From Lysobacter sp. cf310 (GTDB taxonomy: Bacteria > Pseudomonadota > Gammaproteobacteria > Xanthomonadales > Xanthomonadaceae): a stretch of 64,000 bases of DNA. A program made the position numbers and the translations under genes. Below are positions 45,452 through 56,847 of this stretch, in pieces. Below the pieces are notes generated by a model. That model was not told where the DNA came from, did not search any database, and saw nothing but the letters and a program-made list of their open reading frames with translations. Each line of letters opens with the position of its first letter. The first letter of the stretch is position 1. The stretch lies in assembly GCF_900114355.1 (NCBI RefSeq), contig NZ_FOSS01000001.1, forward strand, positions 1 to 64,000. The letters are read 5' to 3'.

Positions 45452-47539
45452 ATGACTCGCAAAGTACGTTCTATGAAATGGACCGCATTGGCCATCGCCA
45501 CCGCGATCGTGGTCGCGCCCGCGGCCTATTCCGGCGGCAAGTTGCCGACGGCCAACAAGACCAAGGTCTCGACCTTGTCCCCGCAGGCGGCGAAGGCGGC
45601 TAAGGAACAGCCGGCTCTGACCGACCGCTTCATCATCACTTACAAGGGCTCGGCCAACGCCAAGGGCGTCGCCGCGGCCAAGGTCGGCACCCAACTCGCC
45701 AGCGCGTCGAAGGCGCTGGGCCTGGGCATCGCGCCGATGCGCACGCTCGCCACCGGCAGCGCGCTGATCCGCACCGATCGCAAGCTCGACAGCGCGGCCA
45801 GCAAGGCGCTGATGATCGAGCTGATGAAGGATCCCAACGTGCTCGCGGTCGAACCCGACCGTCTGCGCAAGCCGCTGCTGGTTCCGAACGATCCGGGCTA
45901 CGCGCAGCAGTGGCACTACAAGAACGGCCCCGGCGGCATCAATGCCGAACCGGCTTGGGACCTGAGCACCGGCAACGGCGTGGTCGTCGCGGTGCTCGAC
46001 ACCGGCATCACCCCGCACGCCGATCTGGTCGGCAACCTGGTCGCCGGTTACGACTTCATCATCGATACGGATGTCAGCGTCGACGGCGACGGTCGCGATG
46101 CCGATCCGAACGATCCGGGCGACTGGCACGACGGCGAATGCAACATCTTCGGCATCCCCGAGGACAGCAGCTGGCACGGCACCCACGTCAGCGGCACCAT
46201 CGCCGCCTCGACCAACAACGGCGTCGGCGTGGCCGGCGTCGCGTTCGGCGCCAAGGTCCAGCCGGTGCGCGTGCTGGGCAAGTGCGGCGGTTACGAGTCC
46301 GACATCATCGATGCGGTGACCTGGGCCTCCGGCGGCACCGTCACCGGCGTGCCGGCCAACGCCACCCCGGCCGAAGTGATCAACCTCAGCCTCGGCGGCG
46401 GCGGTGCCTGTTCGGTCGCCGAACAGGCCGCCTACACCGCGGCGGTCGCGCGCGGCACCACGGTCGTGGTCGCGGCGGGCAACTCCTCGGCCGATGCGGC
46501 CGGCTACTCGCCGGCGAGCTGCAACGACGTGATCACCGTGTCCGCGGTCGGCCCGACCGGCACGCTGGCCGGCTACTCGAACTTCGGCGCCGTGGTCGAC
46601 GTGGCCGCGCCCGGCGGTTCGGGCGTCACTCCGGCGGCCGACAACATCCTCTCGACCTTGAACCTGGGCCTGCAGGGTCAGGAAGGCGACGGCTACGCCT
46701 GGATGGCGGGCACCTCGATGGCGTCTCCGCACGTCGCCGGCGTGGTCGCGCTGATGCAGGCCGCCGCCGCTACGCCGAAGACCCCGGCGCAGATCGAGAA
46801 GATCCTCGAGAACACCGCCTACGCCTCCGGCGGCTTCCCGGCCGGCTGCAACTACGATAAGCCCTGCGGCGCCGGCATCGTCGATGCCCGTTACGCGGTG
46901 GCCGTGGCCTCCGGCGCCGAACCGCTGCCGGCCGATCCGCCGCCGGCACCGGAACCGCCGCCGGCCATCGAGCTGTCCAACGGCGTCACCGTCACCGGCA
47001 TCGAAGTGCTGGCCGGCGGCAACGTGCGTTACCAGCTGCTGGTGCCCAACGGCGCGTCCAACCTGCTGTTCGCCATGTACGGCGGCACCGGCGACGCCGA
47101 CATCTACGTCAAGCGCGGCACCCCGCCGACCAACACCTCCTACGACTGCCGTCCGTTCTCGTCGGGCAACAACGAGAACTGCTTCTTCCCGGCACCGCAG
47201 GGCGGCATCTGGTACGTGACGATCAAGGGCTTCAGCAACTCGGCCGGCGTGTCCTTGTACCCGAGCTTCACCGACGCCAACTGGCCGCGTGCGGTCGAGG
47301 CCGAGGCGACCCCGCTCAGCAACCACCGCACCCGCGTGGACCTGACCTGGCTGAAGGGCAAGCGCAACATCGACATCTACCGTAACGGCGCGATCCTCAA
47401 GACCGTGCGCAACAACGGCGCCACCACCGATACCTTCCGGATCATCGGCACCGGTACCATGAGCTACAAGCTGTGCAACAACGGTACGCAGGAATGCGCC
47501 GACCCGGTGGAGATCGAGTACGCCTCCTCCAAGCGCTGA
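45452..47539 (+). CDS. Secreted subtilisin-like serine protease (S8) with PPC and FnIII-like domains
   Basis: I start at the ATG at 45452, which has AAGGA eight bases ahead; the ATG three codons earlier does not. A Sec signal peptide (about 1-27) precedes an inhibitor-like propeptide (residues 55-130, DRFIITYKG). Catalytic triad: D183 in VAVLDTGI, H242 in HGTHVSG, S422 in GTSMASPH, with the oxyanion Asn in AAGNSS. Then a Pro-rich linker (PADPPPAPEPPPA), a PPC domain (residues 510-600, YGGTGDADIYVKRG) and a FnIII-like domain of about 85 residues ending in SSKR. Cysteines in the catalytic domain suggest disulfides. It is an exported degradative enzyme, typical of predatory Lysobacter. A hairpin follows the stop. 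Confidence 0.96.
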   Translation: MTRKVRSMKWTALAIATAIVVAPAAYSGGKLPTANKTKVSTLSPQAAKAAKEQPALTDRFIITYKGSANAKGVAAAKVGTQLASASKALGLGIAPMRTLATGSALIRTDRKLDSAASKALMIELMKDPNVLAVEPDRLRKPLLVPNDPGYAQQWHYKNGPGGINAEPAWDLSTGNGVVVAVLDTGITPHADLVGNLVAGYDFIIDTDVSVDGDGRDADPNDPGDWHDGECNIFGIPEDSSWHGTHVSGTIAASTNNGVGVAGVAFGAKVQPVRVLGKCGGYESDIIDAVTWASGGTVTGVPANATPAEVINLSLGGGGACSVAEQAAYTAAVARGTTVVVAAGNSSADAAGYSPASCNDVITVSAVGPTGTLAGYSNFGAVVDVAAPGGSGVTPAADNILSTLNLGLQGQEGDGYAWMAGTSMASPHVAGVVALMQAAAATPKTPAQIEKILENTAYASGGFPAGCNYDKPCGAGIVDARYAVAVASGAEPLPADPPPAPEPPPAIELSNGVTVTGIEVLAGGNVRYQLLVPNGASNLLFAMYGGTGDADIYVKRGTPPTNTSYDCRPFSSGNNENCFFPAPQGGIWYVTIKGFSNSAGVSLYPSFTDANWPRAVEAEATPLSNHRTRVDLTWLKGKRNIDIYRNGAILKTVRNNGATTDTFRIIGTGTMSYKLCNNGTQECADPVEIEYASSKR

Positions 47540-47554
47540 TCGCGGCATGCAACA

Positions 47555-47582
47555 CGGAGGGCCCGGCACGCCGGGCCCTCCG
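47555..47582 (+). terminator. Hairpin after the subtilase gene
   Basis: A 12-bp perfect stem (CGGAGGGCCCGG with its complement) and loop CACG, but no T tract; probably an attenuating or RNA-stabilising hairpin. Confidence 0.6.
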
Positions 47583-47657
47583 CTACCGGGCCGCGAGCCG
47601 CCGCGCATGCGCGCGAGCGTCGGTCCGTCGTTCCCCTAGTACCGTTCTGGAGTCCGC

Positions 47658-48524
47658 ATGCAGTCCCACACCCCATTTCCGCGCCGGCATCGCGCCGGCG
47701 CCGTGTTGCTGACGCTGGCCTGCGTCGCCGGCCTGGCCGCCTGCAACCGCGGCCCCGCCGGCACCGAAGCCGAGACGGCCAAGACCGCCGAAGCGGCGCC
47801 GGTGCCGCGTTACGACGCCAAGCTCAGCCTGGTCAACAACAACGGCAGCCTGCGCTACGACGGCAACGTCGACAGCGAGGCCGCCAAGCAGGCGGTGATC
47901 GCCGCGCTCGCCCACGCCTACGGCGCCGAGAAGGTGTCCGGCGACCTCGCCGTCGACCGCTACGCGCGCCCGGCCGACTGGGCGGCCAACCTGCCCAAAT
48001 TCGCCGCGGCCTTCCAGCAGCCCGGCGCCGCGGTCAGCTTCCAGGGCCAGCGCATCGAGCTCAGCGGCCAGGTCGCCGAAGCCGATCGCGCCGCCCTGTT
48101 GGAGCAGGCGCGCGCGCTCTACCCCGGCTACGCCTACACCGGCCTGTTCGAGGGTGTGGGCGGCGGGCCGGCCAACGCCGCCTTGGCCGCGCTGGACAAG
48201 CAGGCCAGCGCCGCCGAGGTGGTCCGGGCCCTGAACCAGACCCCGATCGCGTTCGAAGGCGACAGCGCGCGCATCGCCGCCACCAGCCTGGACGCCCTGG
48301 GCGAGGCCGCCAAGGCCATCCAGGCCGCGCCCGCGCAGACCCGGGTCGAGATCTACGGCCCGCCCGGCGGCGGCGCCAGCGAGGAGGAGCAGGCGCTGTC
48401 CAAGGCCCGTGCCGAGGCGGTCAAGGTGCTGCTGGTCGTGAACGGCGTCAGCCCGGGCGCGATCGAGACCAAAGCCGGCGGGCCCGACAGCGGCCGCGGC
48501 ATCAGCTTCAAGCTCGTCAAATAA
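47658..48524 (+). CDS. BON/OmpA-like outer-membrane lipoprotein
   Basis: A 288-residue lipoprotein: after a basic start, LLTLACVAGLAAC ends in the lipobox Cys. The middle (residues 50-165) has two BON-like repeats (LRYDGNVDSEAAKQAVIAAL and IELSGQVAEADRAALLEQ). The C-terminal 100 residues are an OmpA-like domain: PIAFEGDSARI, then VEIYGPP and LSKARAEAVKVLLV, which normally binds peptidoglycan; the canonical Asp/Arg ligand pair is only partly visible. It may link the outer membrane to the wall. Follows the protease gene by 118 bases with its own terminator. Confidence 0.8.
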   Translation: MQSHTPFPRRHRAGAVLLTLACVAGLAACNRGPAGTEAETAKTAEAAPVPRYDAKLSLVNNNGSLRYDGNVDSEAAKQAVIAALAHAYGAEKVSGDLAVDRYARPADWAANLPKFAAAFQQPGAAVSFQGQRIELSGQVAEADRAALLEQARALYPGYAYTGLFEGVGGGPANAALAALDKQASAAEVVRALNQTPIAFEGDSARIAATSLDALGEAAKAIQAAPAQTRVEIYGPPGGGASEEEQALSKARAEAVKVLLVVNGVSPGAIETKAGGPDSGRGISFKLVK

Positions 48525-48583
48525 CCCGGCCGCCACCGCAGCGGCCGCCCCCGATTACGTAACCGGCCTCTCTCCAGGCCCTC

Positions 48584-48614
48584 GCCGGCGAGCTGTTTGC
48601 GCCGGCGTTTTTTT
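48584..48614 (+). terminator. Rho-independent terminator of the BON/OmpA lipoprotein
   Basis: GCCGGCG and CGCCGGC form a 7-bp stem with a nine-base loop, followed by GTTTTTTT. Confidence 0.88.
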
Positions 48615-48632
48615 GGGCGGGGGGCGGGAAAA

Positions 48633-48675
48633 GCAAATCCCCCTCAATCCCCCTCTTCAAAGGGGGAAGACAAGC
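48633..48675. repeat. Dispersed palindromic repeat, copy 2
   Basis: GCAAATCCCCCTCAATCCCC followed by CTCTTCAAAGGGGGAAGACAAGC. The CCCCCTCTTC and AAAGGGGG arms pair. It shares nearly all its bases with copies at 53871 and 54028. The rest of 48525-48959, between the OmpA-like gene and uvrA, holds only this, an inverted copy and the uvrA promoter region. Confidence 0.8.
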
Positions 48676-48723
48676 TAGCCCTCAAGAATCGGAGGAGCTT
48701 CCCTATTAGTGAAGGAAGCCAGC

Positions 48724-48767
48724 CATCCCCCCTTTGAAAAACGGGCTAGGGGGATTTGCTCTTCCCC
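48724..48767. repeat. Dispersed palindromic repeat, copy 3 (inverted)
   Basis: The same unit on the opposite strand, 50 bases from copy 2: ATCCCCCCTTTGAAAAACGG then CTAGGGGGATTTGC. The two together could fold into one large hairpin, an arrangement like paired REP elements. Confidence 0.75.
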
Positions 48768-48959
48768 AATGCTCGATCCAGCACACCCGCCTCCGCCGCC
48801 GCTTCGCCGCAAACGAAACCACCGTCGCGATCAGGCCTGCGACAGCCCCCTCTCGCGGCCCTTCCGTTCTGCGGATTTGCCCCCATCTTCCGCACTCGAT
48901 ACGCTCTTCTGTTCGCCGTCGCCTCGGGCGTCGGCGCCCTCCCCCATTGCAGGCAAACG

Positions 48960-51877
<2,918 letters not shown>

Positions 51878-51881
<4 letters not shown>

Positions 51882-52297
51882 GTCAGAGCCACGACACCGA
51901 CGCCCCCGTGCTGTTCCGCATGCCGATCGAGCTGCGCTGGCGCGACCTGGACGCGTTCAATCACGTCAACAACTCCAACTTCCTGACCTACCTCGAGGAA
52001 ACCCGCATCCGCTGGTTCGCGAGCTGGGACGGCGAATGGGTCAGCGAGACCAATGCGCCGCTGCTGGCGGCGGTGCAGTTGAACTACCGCCTGCCGATCC
52101 CCTACCCGTCGGCGGTCGCGGTGGAGCTGTACACGCAGCGCGTGGGCAGCACCAGCCTCACCATCGGCCACCGCATCGTCTCGGAGGACGGCAGCGCGCT
52201 GTACTGCGACGGCCACGTGGTGGTGGTCTGGATCGACCGCGCCAGCGGCCGCCCGGTGCCGCTGCCGGCGGCGGTACTGGAAGCGATCCGGCGCTGA
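51878..52297 (+). CDS. YbgC-like acyl-CoA thioesterase (hotdog fold)
   Basis: A 139-residue 4HBT hotdog protein. [20 protein letters not shown] carries the catalytic D25, followed by ETRIRWF helix and [14 protein letters not shown] strands. Such enzymes hydrolyse acyl-CoAs; substrate range cannot be told. The ATG overlaps the uvrA stop by four bases, so it is coupled to uvrA, though the functions are unrelated. Confidence 0.9.
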
Positions 52298-52479
52298 GGC
52301 GCTCGCAGGCAGCGCACGGCGAAGCCCTCGTCATCCGTTCTGCCAGCGGGCATAGCCCGTTGGCGTTCGGTCGTGTCCGAAGCGGCGGTTCGACGACGCG
52401 CACCCGCATCCGTTGTCGAAGGGAGATAGACGAGCGTGTTGTCGTCGTGGGCGGCGGCGATCAGCGCACCGGCATCGCC

Positions 52480-52929
52480 TCAAGGCTTGCGCGCTTCCAG
52501 CTCGCCGCGCAGCACCCCGCCGCCCTTGAGCGCGAACTCCACCACGACCTTGCTGCCCGGCTTCAACGGCGCGTGCGGCTGCATCAGCATCAGGTGCATG
52601 CCGCCGGGTTTGAGGGTGGCGTTGCCGTCGGGCGCGATCCGCAGTTCCGGCAGCGCGCGCATGCGGCTGATGCCGTCGACGATGCGGGTTTCGTGCAGCG
52701 AGGAGTCGCCGAAGGCCGGGCTGCTGACGCCGACGATGGTGATCGGGGTCGGGCAGCGGTTCTCGATCCGGCCGAAGCCGGCCATCATCGGCATCTGCGC
52801 CGGCGGCAGGCGCACCCAGCCGTCGACGATGCGCGCCGTGCAGCCGCGCGCCTGCGCCGACGGCGCCAGGCACAGGGCGCCGAGCAGCGCCAGAACCTGC
52901 AGTGCGGTGCGAGTAAGGAGCGGCTTCAT
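52480..52929 (-). CDS. Periplasmic copper chaperone PCu(A)C
   Basis: The ATG at 52929 gives a signal peptide (LLTRTALQVLALLGALCLAPSAQA). The mature 120 residues are a cupredoxin-like PCu(A)C domain with the exact copper motif H79-x10-M90-x21-H112-x-M114, in SLHETRI, RM and GGMHLMLM. PCu(A)C proteins deliver Cu(I) to the CuA site of cytochrome oxidase. No oxidase gene is nearby. Divergent from the enoyl-CoA isomerase gene by 55 bases; convergent with the thioesterase. Confidence 0.93.
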   Translation of the reverse strand: MKPLLTRTALQVLALLGALCLAPSAQARGCTARIVDGWVRLPPAQMPMMAGFGRIENRCPTPITIVGVSSPAFGDSSLHETRIVDGISRMRALPELRIAPDGNATLKPGGMHLMLMQPHAPLKPGSKVVVEFALKGGGVLRGELEARKP

Positions 52930-52984
52930 CGGCCTATGATAGCGCCTGAGCTTTCCGTCCCGAATCGCCGCGCAGGAGCGCCCC

Positions 52985-53743
52985 ATGAGCCTAGTCACCG
53001 CCACCACCCACGGCGAAATCGTCGAGCTGCAACTGGCGCGCGCGCCGGTCAATGCGCTCAACCCCAGCCTATGCCAGGACCTGCGCGCCGCGCTGGGCCA
53101 GGCGATCGCGGACGGCGCCCAGGGCATCGTGCTGGCGGGCGGGCCCAAGGTGTTCTCGGCCGGCCTGGACGTGCCGCATCTGCTGTCGCTGGGCGAAGAC
53201 CGCCACGCGCTGATGGCGGCCTGGCAGGCCTTCTTCGACACCGCGCTGGCGCTGGCCGCCAGCCCGGTGCCGGTGGTGGCCGCGCTGGCCGGCCACGCCC
53301 CCGCCGGCGGCTGCGTGCTGGCGCTGTGCTGCGACTACCGCGTCATGGCCTCGGGCCCGTTCCGGATCGGCCTCAACGAAACCCAGGTCGGCCTGGTCGC
53401 GCCGGAAGGCATCCAGCGCCTGATGCGGCGCGTGGTCGGCAACTACCGCGCCGAGCGCCTGCTGGTCGCCGGCGAAATGCTGGACGCCGAGCAGGCCTTG
53501 CAGGCGGGTCTGGTCGACGAGCTGACCGATATCGACAACGTCGCCACCCGCGCACGCGTCTGGCTGGAACAGCTGCTGACGCTGCCGCGTCAGGCCATGC
53601 TGCAGACGCGCAGCATCGCGCGCGCCGATCTGATCGAGGCGATGCAGCCCGAGTACATCCGCCTGCAGCATTTCATCGAGGCTTGGTATCAGCCGTCGAC
53701 GCAGGGGGCATTGCAGGCTTTGGTGGCGAAGTTGGGTAAGTAG
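52985..53743 (+). CDS. Delta3,delta2-enoyl-CoA isomerase (crotonase family)
   Basis: A 252-residue crotonase-fold enzyme. The oxyanion loop is FSAGLDVPHLL and APAGGCVLAL. The sequence FRIGLNETQVGLVAP resembles mitochondrial enoyl-CoA isomerase (ECI1) rather than hydratases, with catalytic-type E132 in NET and no second Glu at the hydratase position beyond E141. It would move the double bond of 3-enoyl-CoAs into beta-oxidation. Assigned to isomerase over hydratase on that motif. Confidence 0.88.
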   Translation: MSLVTATTHGEIVELQLARAPVNALNPSLCQDLRAALGQAIADGAQGIVLAGGPKVFSAGLDVPHLLSLGEDRHALMAAWQAFFDTALALAASPVPVVAALAGHAPAGGCVLALCCDYRVMASGPFRIGLNETQVGLVAPEGIQRLMRRVVGNYRAERLLVAGEMLDAEQALQAGLVDELTDIDNVATRARVWLEQLLTLPRQAMLQTRSIARADLIEAMQPEYIRLQHFIEAWYQPSTQGALQALVAKLGK

Positions 53744-53755
53744 CGCCGAGCAACC

Positions 53756-53912
53756 CGTAGGGTGCGGTGACAACCGCACCGGCACGGGAGTCGGAGCCGG
53801 CGATGGTGCGGTTATCACCGCACCCTGCTTTCGTGGGGATGCTGTCGAATCGCTTGCGTGGGGAATCGCAAAGCAAATCCCCCTCAATCCCCCTTTTTCA
53901 AAGGGGGAAGAC
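53756..53912. repeat. Tandem compound repeat, unit 1
   Basis: Contains GTAGGGTGCGGTGACAACCG, an inverted GTGCGGT...ACCGCAC pair, the string GTCGAATCGCTTGCG, and at its end the dispersed GCAAATCCCCCT palindrome. Unit 2 follows directly with about nine-tenths of the same bases. Between the isomerase and sulfurtransferase genes. Confidence 0.8.
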
Positions 53913-53917
53913 AAGTC

Positions 53918-54074
53918 GGTAGGGTGCGGTGATAACCGCACCGGCGCGGGAGCCGGCGATGGCGCGGTTCGCTCACCGCACCCTGCGTTCGTGGAGACGC
54001 GGTCGAATCGCTTGCGCGGGAATCGCAAAGCAAATCCCCCTCAATCCCCCTTTTTTCAAAGGGGGAAGACGAGC
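53918..54074. repeat. Tandem compound repeat, unit 2
   Basis: A second copy of the 155-base unit: GTAGGGTGCGGTGATAACCG, hairpin arms, GTCGAATCGCTTGCGCGGG and again GCAAATCCCCCTCAATCCCC with its A/G-rich arm. The whole 358-base gap is repeat; no gene seen. Confidence 0.8.
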
Positions 54075-54101
54075 AAGGGCGAAACAAAAGCCAGTGGAGG
54101 T

Positions 54102-54953
54102 TTAGGCGTCGCCGGTCGCGATCGGGCGCGACGGATCGTCGATCCAGCCGCTCCACGAGCCCGTGAACAAGCCCGCGCCGGGCAGGCCGGCATGTTCCAT
54201 CGCCAGCAGGTGATGGCAGGCGGTGACGCCGGAGCCGCACATCACCACGGTCTGTTGCGGCGCGTAGTCGCCCATCACCGCGGCGAAACCCTCGGCGAGT
54301 TCGCCGGCCGGCTTGAAACCGCCGTCCTGCAGGTTCTGCGCATACGGTCGGTTGCGCGCGCCGGGCACGTGGCCGGCGGCGCGGTCCAGCGGTTCGACTT
54401 CGCCGCGGAAGCGTTCGGCCGCGCGCGCGTCGATCAGCAGGCCGCCGGCGTCGAGATGCGCGCGCACGGCATCGGCGTCCAGCAGGCGCTGCTGGTCGAA
54501 ATTGCCCGGATAGCGGCTCGGCTGCGGCGTCGGCACCACGGCGTCGGTCGGCAGACCGAGCGCGGTCCAGCGCTGCCAGCCGCCGTCGAGCACGGCCACG
54601 CGTCGGTGGCCGAGCAGGCGCAGCAGCGCCCACAGGCGCGCCGCGGCCAAGGCGCCATCGCCGTGGTCGTAGGCCACGACCTGATCGTCGGGCGAGACGC
54701 CCCAGCGCTGCAGCGTGGCAGTGAAGTCGGCGGCGTCGGGCCAGGGATGGCGGCCGGCGTTGCGCTTGCGGTGATCGGACAGATCGCGGTCCAGGTGGGC
54801 GTAGCGCGCGCCCGGGATATGCGCCTGCGCATACGCGGCGGGGCCGGCTTCGGGATCGCCCAGACCGGAACGCGCGTCGATCACGATCAGATCCTCGCGG
54901 CCCAACTGCGCGGCCAGGTCCTGCGCGGATACCAGGGTGGTCCAGTCGGTCAT
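54102..54953 (-). CDS. 3-Mercaptopyruvate sulfurtransferase (SseA-like)
   Basis: A 283-residue double-rhodanese enzyme that transfers sulfur from 3-mercaptopyruvate to cyanide or thiols. The C-terminal domain has the active loop C239-G-S-G-V-T-A, the MST signature (thiosulfate enzymes have Cys-Arg-Lys-Gly). The N-terminal rhodanese domain is inactive, as usual. It overlaps the NUDIX gene stop by four bases (ATGA), the last gene of a three-gene operon. Confidence 0.93.
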   Translation of the reverse strand: MTDWTTLVSAQDLAAQLGREDLIVIDARSGLGDPEAGPAAYAQAHIPGARYAHLDRDLSDHRKRNAGRHPWPDAADFTATLQRWGVSPDDQVVAYDHGDGALAAARLWALLRLLGHRRVAVLDGGWQRWTALGLPTDAVVPTPQPSRYPGNFDQQRLLDADAVRAHLDAGGLLIDARAAERFRGEVEPLDRAAGHVPGARNRPYAQNLQDGGFKPAGELAEGFAAVMGDYAPQQTVVMCGSGVTACHHLLAMEHAGLPGAGLFTGSWSGWIDDPSRPIATGDA

Positions 54954-55579
54954 GCGATCGCCTCCAGTCGTTGCCGCAGGTTCAACAGCATCGACGCGGT
55001 CGCGCCCCAGATGCGCTGGTCCGGATAGCGGAACTCCAGCACCTGGCGGGCGCGGCCACGGTAGTCCAGCGTGTGCGTGGTGAGGTTGGCCGGATCCATC
55101 AGATAGGCCAGCGACACTTCGAATACGTCGGCGACTTCGTTCGGATCGGGCCGCGCCACGTACTCGCGGTCGATGGTCGCCACCACCGGCAGCACGCGAT
55201 AGCCGGTGATGGTCGCGAGCGGGTCGAGATAGCCCAGCGGCGCGATCTGCGCCGGCGCCAGGCCGATCTCCTCGCCGGTTTCGCGGATCGCCGCGGCCAC
55301 CGCGTCGGCGTCGGCGGTTTCGATGCGGCCGCCGGGGAAGCTGACCTGGCCGCCGTGCTGGCGCAGGGCATCGGTGCGGCGCGTGAGCAGCACGCGGGTG
55401 CCGTCCGCGCGCGGGACCAGGCCCACCAGCACCGCGGCGCGCGCGGGTTCGGTCTCGGGCAGCAGGCCGTGCAGTTCTTCGAGGTTCCAGGCGTCGCCAA
55501 CGGGCTCGCGGGCGAGGGGGTACAGCGCCTCGCGCAAGCGTGGAAAGTCGAGTGGCGTGGCCGGCGACAACGCGCTCAC
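54950..55579 (-). CDS. NUDIX CoA pyrophosphatase
   Basis: A 209-residue NUDIX hydrolase. The Nudix box GGRIETADADAVAAAIRETG continues EEIGL (G-x5-E-x7-RE-x2-EE-xG) and the upstream LLTRRTDALRQHGGQVSFPG matches the CoA-type motif (LLxxR...GQxxFPGG). It would cleave CoA or acyl-CoA to phosphopantetheine and ADP. The start is a GTG at 55579 that overlaps the DUF1289 stop as GTGA; the longer frame upstream is the DUF1289 shadow. Confidence 0.92.
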   Translation of the reverse strand: MSALSPATPLDFPRLREALYPLAREPVGDAWNLEELHGLLPETEPARAAVLVGLVPRADGTRVLLTRRTDALRQHGGQVSFPGGRIETADADAVAAAIRETGEEIGLAPAQIAPLGYLDPLATITGYRVLPVVATIDREYVARPDPNEVADVFEVSLAYLMDPANLTTHTLDYRGRARQVLEFRYPDQRIWGATASMLLNLRQRLEAIA

Positions 55580-55761
55580 CGGCGCCGCGACTCGCGGTCG
55601 GGCAGCACGTGCTCCATCAGCCGCAGCCGCTCGTCGTCGTTCATCTGCGACCAGCGCGCGATCTCGGCCGTGGTGCGGTGACAGCCTTCGCACAGGCCCT
55701 GCTCATCCAGCGTGCAAACGCCGATGCAAGGGCTCAGTACCGCACGAAATTGGAAGCTCAT
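55576..55761 (-). CDS. DUF1289 small cysteine protein
   Basis: A 61-residue protein with the DUF1289 pattern SPCIGVCTLDEQGLCEGCHRT and EIARWSQM, four cysteines in a C-x3-C-x8-C-x2-C array that probably bind metal or a Fe-S cluster. I use the ATG at 55761 (MSFQFRAVL); one 24 bases upstream is possible. Leads a coupled operon with NUDIX and sulfurtransferase. Function unknown. Confidence 0.85.
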   Translation of the reverse strand: MSFQFRAVLSPCIGVCTLDEQGLCEGCHRTTAEIARWSQMNDDERLRLMEHVLPDRESRRR

Positions 55762-55909
55762 TCGCCACACCACCAAGCCGCGCATCCTCGCGCGACCGTC
55801 AGGGCGGCCGCAGGGGCCGCATCGCACCGGCCGAAGCCGGGTTCAACGCCCCGCCGGCGAAGCCGACGGGTGATGCATAAGGTACTCCGGCCAGGCCGGT
55901 GGACCGCTC

Positions 55910-55940
55910 AAAAAAGTTGCGCCGGCGGGGCCGGCGCAAC
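55910..55940 (-). terminator. Terminator of the FKBP-like gene
   Basis: An 11-bp perfect stem (GTTGCGCCGGC with its complement), loop CCC, and a TTTTTT tract on the minus strand, 20 bases after the stop. Confidence 0.93.
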
Positions 55941-55959
55941 TTGACTGACAGCGATCGGC

Positions 55960-56646
55960 TTACTTGGTGCTGATCAGCTTGATTTCGAACTGCACCGCCA
56001 CGTTCGGCGGGAACGGCGTGCGCGGGTCGGCGCCGTAGGCGGAGGCCGGCGGCAGGGTCACTTCCCACTTGGAACCGGTCGGCATCTGCAGCAGCACTTC
56101 GCGCATCGCCGCCATCTCGATCTCGCTGACCTTGATGGCCGGGATCGCCTGCGCCGGACGCGCCTGCGCCGGACGCTCGCCCCAGGCGTAGGGACCGGCG
56201 ACTTCCAGCTGCACGGTGTTGGTCTGGGTCGGCTTGGCGCCGGTGCCGACTTCGATCACGCGGTACTGCACGCCGCTGGGCAGGGTCTTCACGCCGGCCT
56301 TGGCCTTGTTCTGGGCCAGGTAGGCGTCGCTCTTGGTCTTGTTCTCGGCGGCGGCCTTTTCCCACTCGGCCTTGGCCTTGTCCTGCTGGCGCTTCTGCAT
56401 GTTCTGCACGGCGGTGCGCAGCTGGTCGACCGGCACCGACGGCTGCTTCTTGCCGTAACCGTCCTGCAGGCCCTTGATGATGGTGTTCACATCGACCTGC
56501 TCGCCGCTTTCGACGGCGTTGCGGCCGAGGTCGTAGCCCAGCGCGTAGCTAAGCTTGCCTTTCTCGGACGAAGTGTCCTGCGCGACGGCGTTGCCGGCGG
56601 TCAGAGCCAGGGCCGCGACGGCGGCAGCAATCAAACGCAACTTCAT
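55960..56646 (-). CDS. FKBP-type peptidyl-prolyl isomerase-like protein, catalytic loop altered
   Basis: A 228-residue Mip/FkpA-type periplasmic protein: signal peptide 1-22 after GGAG, FKBP N-terminal dimerisation helices (LSYALGYDLGRN, IIKGLQDGY, long Lys/Glu/Ala helix), then a C-terminal FKBP-like region (VQYRVIEVGTG, QMPTGSKWEVTLPPASAYG). The usual catalytic segment with Phe-Asp-Ser-Ser is missing; it is replaced by a Pro/Ala-rich AWGERPAQARPAQAIPAI. It may be a chaperone with little isomerase activity. Divergent from the enoyl-CoA hydratase. Confidence 0.85.
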   Translation of the reverse strand: MKLRLIAAAVAALALTAGNAVAQDTSSEKGKLSYALGYDLGRNAVESGEQVDVNTIIKGLQDGYGKKQPSVPVDQLRTAVQNMQKRQQDKAKAEWEKAAAENKTKSDAYLAQNKAKAGVKTLPSGVQYRVIEVGTGAKPTQTNTVQLEVAGPYAWGERPAQARPAQAIPAIKVSEIEMAAMREVLLQMPTGSKWEVTLPPASAYGADPRTPFPPNVAVQFEIKLISTK

Positions 56647-56847
56647 TCGTTGAAATCTCCGGTAATGACACGGGGCGGATAAGACCGCCCCGATAGAAAG
56701 GTCCATCGGGTCGTAAGCCCCCAGATGGACGGGGTAGGATAGCGGCCGCAAGGCTTAACCGCCACTGACATCCCGGGCTCTGACCCCGCGGGCGCGCCGG
56801 AGTTCCTCGCCGGCGCCCGTACCCCCTCCCTGCAGACACCTATTCAT

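Noticed and set aside
45437-47608. A 723-codon minus-strand ORF
   Set aside because: Antisense of the subtilase, which has a signal peptide and a full catalytic triad.
52298-52479. A small gene between the thioesterase and the copper chaperone
   Set aside because: The gap is 182 bases with no start preceded by a ribosome-binding site; frames here are extensions of neighbouring shadows.
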